Notes under the pieces: model-generated
What the model was told of the DNA's origin: nothing
Database searches by the model: none
Seen by the model: only the letters and a program-made list of their open reading frames with translations
Shown here: positions 62,030 through 64,000 of the stretch, in pieces
How the letters are laid out: each line of letters starts with the position of its first letter
How positions within the stretch are numbered: the first letter of the stretch is position 1
From: Loxodes magnus
Taxonomy: Eukaryota; Ciliophora; Karyorelictea; Loxodida; Loxodidae
Reading direction: 5' to 3'
NCBI GenBank assembly: GCA_946699065.1
Contig: CAMPDV010000094.1
Location: forward strand, 171,501-235,500
Length of the DNA: 64,000 nt
Position numbers and translations under genes: made by a program

Positions 62030-64000
62030 ATGACTACTAATATTAAAAAATCGGAAAATTAAATTTTTAACTATTTTCATGTGAAAGCAAAATTGCTCTG
62101 AGCAAAAAATTGAAATAAAGAAGCTGAATGGTATATAGGAGTAATTGGATTATATTTAAATATAAGCTTTTAAATAAATAAGGCTGAAAGAGGATAAATA
62201 TAGAAGCATTTTTTCTAAGTATTTAAATAAAACCAATTTTAAATAAAAAATATAAGAAATATTATATTAATCTTTCTAAAAGCCCTTTAAAATGTTTCAT
62301 TCTAAGGGTTAGATTTATTAAATTCTACTTGGTTGTTCCAATTACTTATTTTCATCCTTTTTTTCAATTTTATAGATAAGTTAATATTTCATATATTCAT
62401 GCTCATAATTGTGTTTTCAAGATATATATTAAAATTTATGTCTATCAAATTGTAAATCCTCACTATTTATTTTTCTAAGCAGAAGAATGCTGAAATAAAG
62501 TGCGGTTTTAAATTTAACCTTCATGACTAGAAAGGTTATGTAGCTAAGAGAATATATCTAATATATTTAATTACCCTTTTTATCTAATAGCCTTATAGTT
62601 ATACTTTTATAGGTCATTTATTCAATTTTTCTACATATGCAAATGTTCTAAAAATTAAAAATTAATTAGTTTGCTAACTATCTAAATCTTTAATTTCCAC
62701 TCTAAAAATGAATATAGTTAAACAGCTCTTCTTAGGATAAATAATGAGCTGATTATAATCTCAGATTTTCTCTGGTTTTTTGTAAAAATAAAGGAATTTA
62801 AGTGATTGAGCATTAATGCAAACTCTTATCAATACCTTCAGATATGGTTAATTATTATTTGGATTAAGTAGATTGTTGTATTTAAAGCTTATTTCTTAAG
62901 TCTTTTATCTATTTAAAAATACTTTATGTTTAAGTGTGAAGATTGAATGAATAGACATACTTAAAATTATCCCTCGTAGTTTAGTTCTCTATCTATATTT
63001 AGCGTATATTTTCATTTTTATCTCAAAAGCTTAGAAATCTCTTTCTAGAACTAAAAAATGAATTTAGAGAGCTGGCAAAGAACTTGAGCTCTGAATTTAA
63101 AATAGCAAGATTTAATGTCCATTGGATTTAGCTTAATTTGACTTTTGAGTAAGGAATTTACAACTATCAGAATTTATTAACTTAATCGTCGAAAATTATT
63201 AAGGAAAAAGTTTTCCATTTGTATCGTTCCTCATAGCAGGCATTAATATTTTTAAGAGTCTAATATTTGTTTATTATACTTTATTCTACTTCATAGTAAC
63301 TAGGCCTTTATAATAATTCATCAAATGAATAAGCAATAAAAACTAGTTAGTTATAGTTCTGACTTAGAACTTGAGATTGATAGCGATTTAACTTTTTGTC
63401 TTTACTTTAATATTGCTAGTAATATATCTAATTTAAGTTATAAACATTCAGAAATATCCTTTAAGGAAAAAAGCACCTAAAGTTCTAAAATTGAAGTAGG
63501 ACATAGATATCTATTGCTAAATGAACTTTAAAATAGTATCACAATTATGACTCTTATATCTATTTAATAATCAAGCTAGTTTATTTTAACGATTATAAGA
63601 AAGTTTTAATCTGAATTAAGTATATTTCATGTCTATATTTTAGTGTAAGTAAAAACAAAATAAATGATACCTAATTTGAAGAAGTTAAACATACTTTCTT
63701 AGAATTAGTGCTTCTTCTATTAAAGAAGCAGTATCTTATGATAAACTTAAAGACTAGTAAAGCTAAATTTAATATTTGCTAAAATTAATAAAAGAACCTA
63801 GCATATTCATGGCTATTGCTTAATATATCAATCAACTTGTTTCTTTAATGATTTTCTAACTAGCACTGAACGAAAAATATTTGATGAATGTAATAACTTA
63901 TAAAGCTATTCTCTTTATGCGAAATAAAAGGTAAAAGCTGAAGTAAAAAGGAGATATATTTACTATTAATTATGTTTAGTATGTTCTGTATTTTTATATG
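62030..64000 (+). CDS. B3: polytopic membrane protein, runs off the right edge
   Basis: Starting near ATG 62030, 115 bp after the A3 stop, one frame reads through about 63295 with several hydrophobic segments (LLIFILFFNFIDKLIFHIF near 62345, SLVLYLYLAYIFIFI near 62990, FVSFLIAGINIFKSLIFVYY near 63220) and loops such as RAGKELELWIQNSK and PLDLAQFDFW. From about 63359 a second frame (SDLELEIDSDLTF) takes over, and a third after a probable 58-bp intron, so at least one more intron or frameshift lies near 63300-63355. Residues AERGQIQKHFFQ near 62185 resemble the AYEEGQILHKRYQ motif of B2. The family is not recognised; position suggests partnership with A. Confidence 0.5.
63645..63702 (+). other. 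Probable 58-bp intron in B3
   Basis: The segment begins GTAAGT and ends TTCTTAG. Removing it joins the frame ending FHVYILV to the frame beginning ISASSIKEAVSYDKLK with the split Val codon restored. Leaving it in requires switching frame. A competing frame is also open across the region, so the intron is likely but not proven. Confidence 0.45.

Overview
The window is AT-rich eukaryotic nuclear DNA from a ciliate. Long genes read through only if TAA and TAG are glutamine and TGA is tryptophan, yet the same three genes also end at an in-frame TGA. That combination (UAR = Gln, UGA = Trp or stop by context) is the code described for karyorelictean ciliates such as Loxodes and Parduczia, so a karyorelict is the best guess. 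This is inferred from reading frames, not from a marker gene. Under the standard code almost nothing here looks coding.

The core is a tandem family of three giant intronless paralogues on the + strand: A1 (6117-14297, 2726 aa), A2 (31551-42140, 3529 aa) and A3 (53806-61914, 2702 aa). A fourth, truncated copy lies at about 49330-49945. Each full copy has a signal peptide, a leishmanolysin/GP63 (M8) ectodomain in which the catalytic Glu of HExxH is Ser (HSVFH), a Cys-rich stalk, tandem 813-bp (271-aa) REJ-like modules, a REJ/GAIN-like region with a degenerate GPS, and five C-terminal membrane segments. Copy number of the 813-bp module differs (4, 7, 4), and six modules of A2 are almost identical. 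Downstream of each A gene lies a second, poorly recognised membrane-protein reading frame (B1, B2, B3), best preserved as B3 at the right edge.

The spacers are rich in non-LTR retroelements. A degenerate LINE ORF2 (endonuclease + reverse transcriptase) lies at about 16900-20460 on the + strand. A second, 5'-truncated LINE on the - strand (about 50370-53489) splits the upstream region of A3. Compact ORF1-only elements with short 5' leaders and (TTA)n tails lie at 23220-24032, about 43085-43975 and 52088-53018. The last is nested in the LINE with a perfect 14-bp target duplication, and the first has a 17-bp one. A longer, decayed ORF1 insert is at about 26655-27935. Two copies of a SINE-like element (21521-21797 + and 48124-48432 -) each carry a perfect 18-bp target duplication.

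The upstream regions of A1 (1-6116) and A2 (22729-31550) are diverged copies of one segment, and retroelements present in one are absent from the other. The array therefore appears to have grown by duplication of whole [upstream region - A - B] units, then to have been modified by insertion, module amplification and gene conversion. No tRNA, rRNA, telomere repeat or CRISPR was found. Large AT-rich spacers hold nothing I can name.
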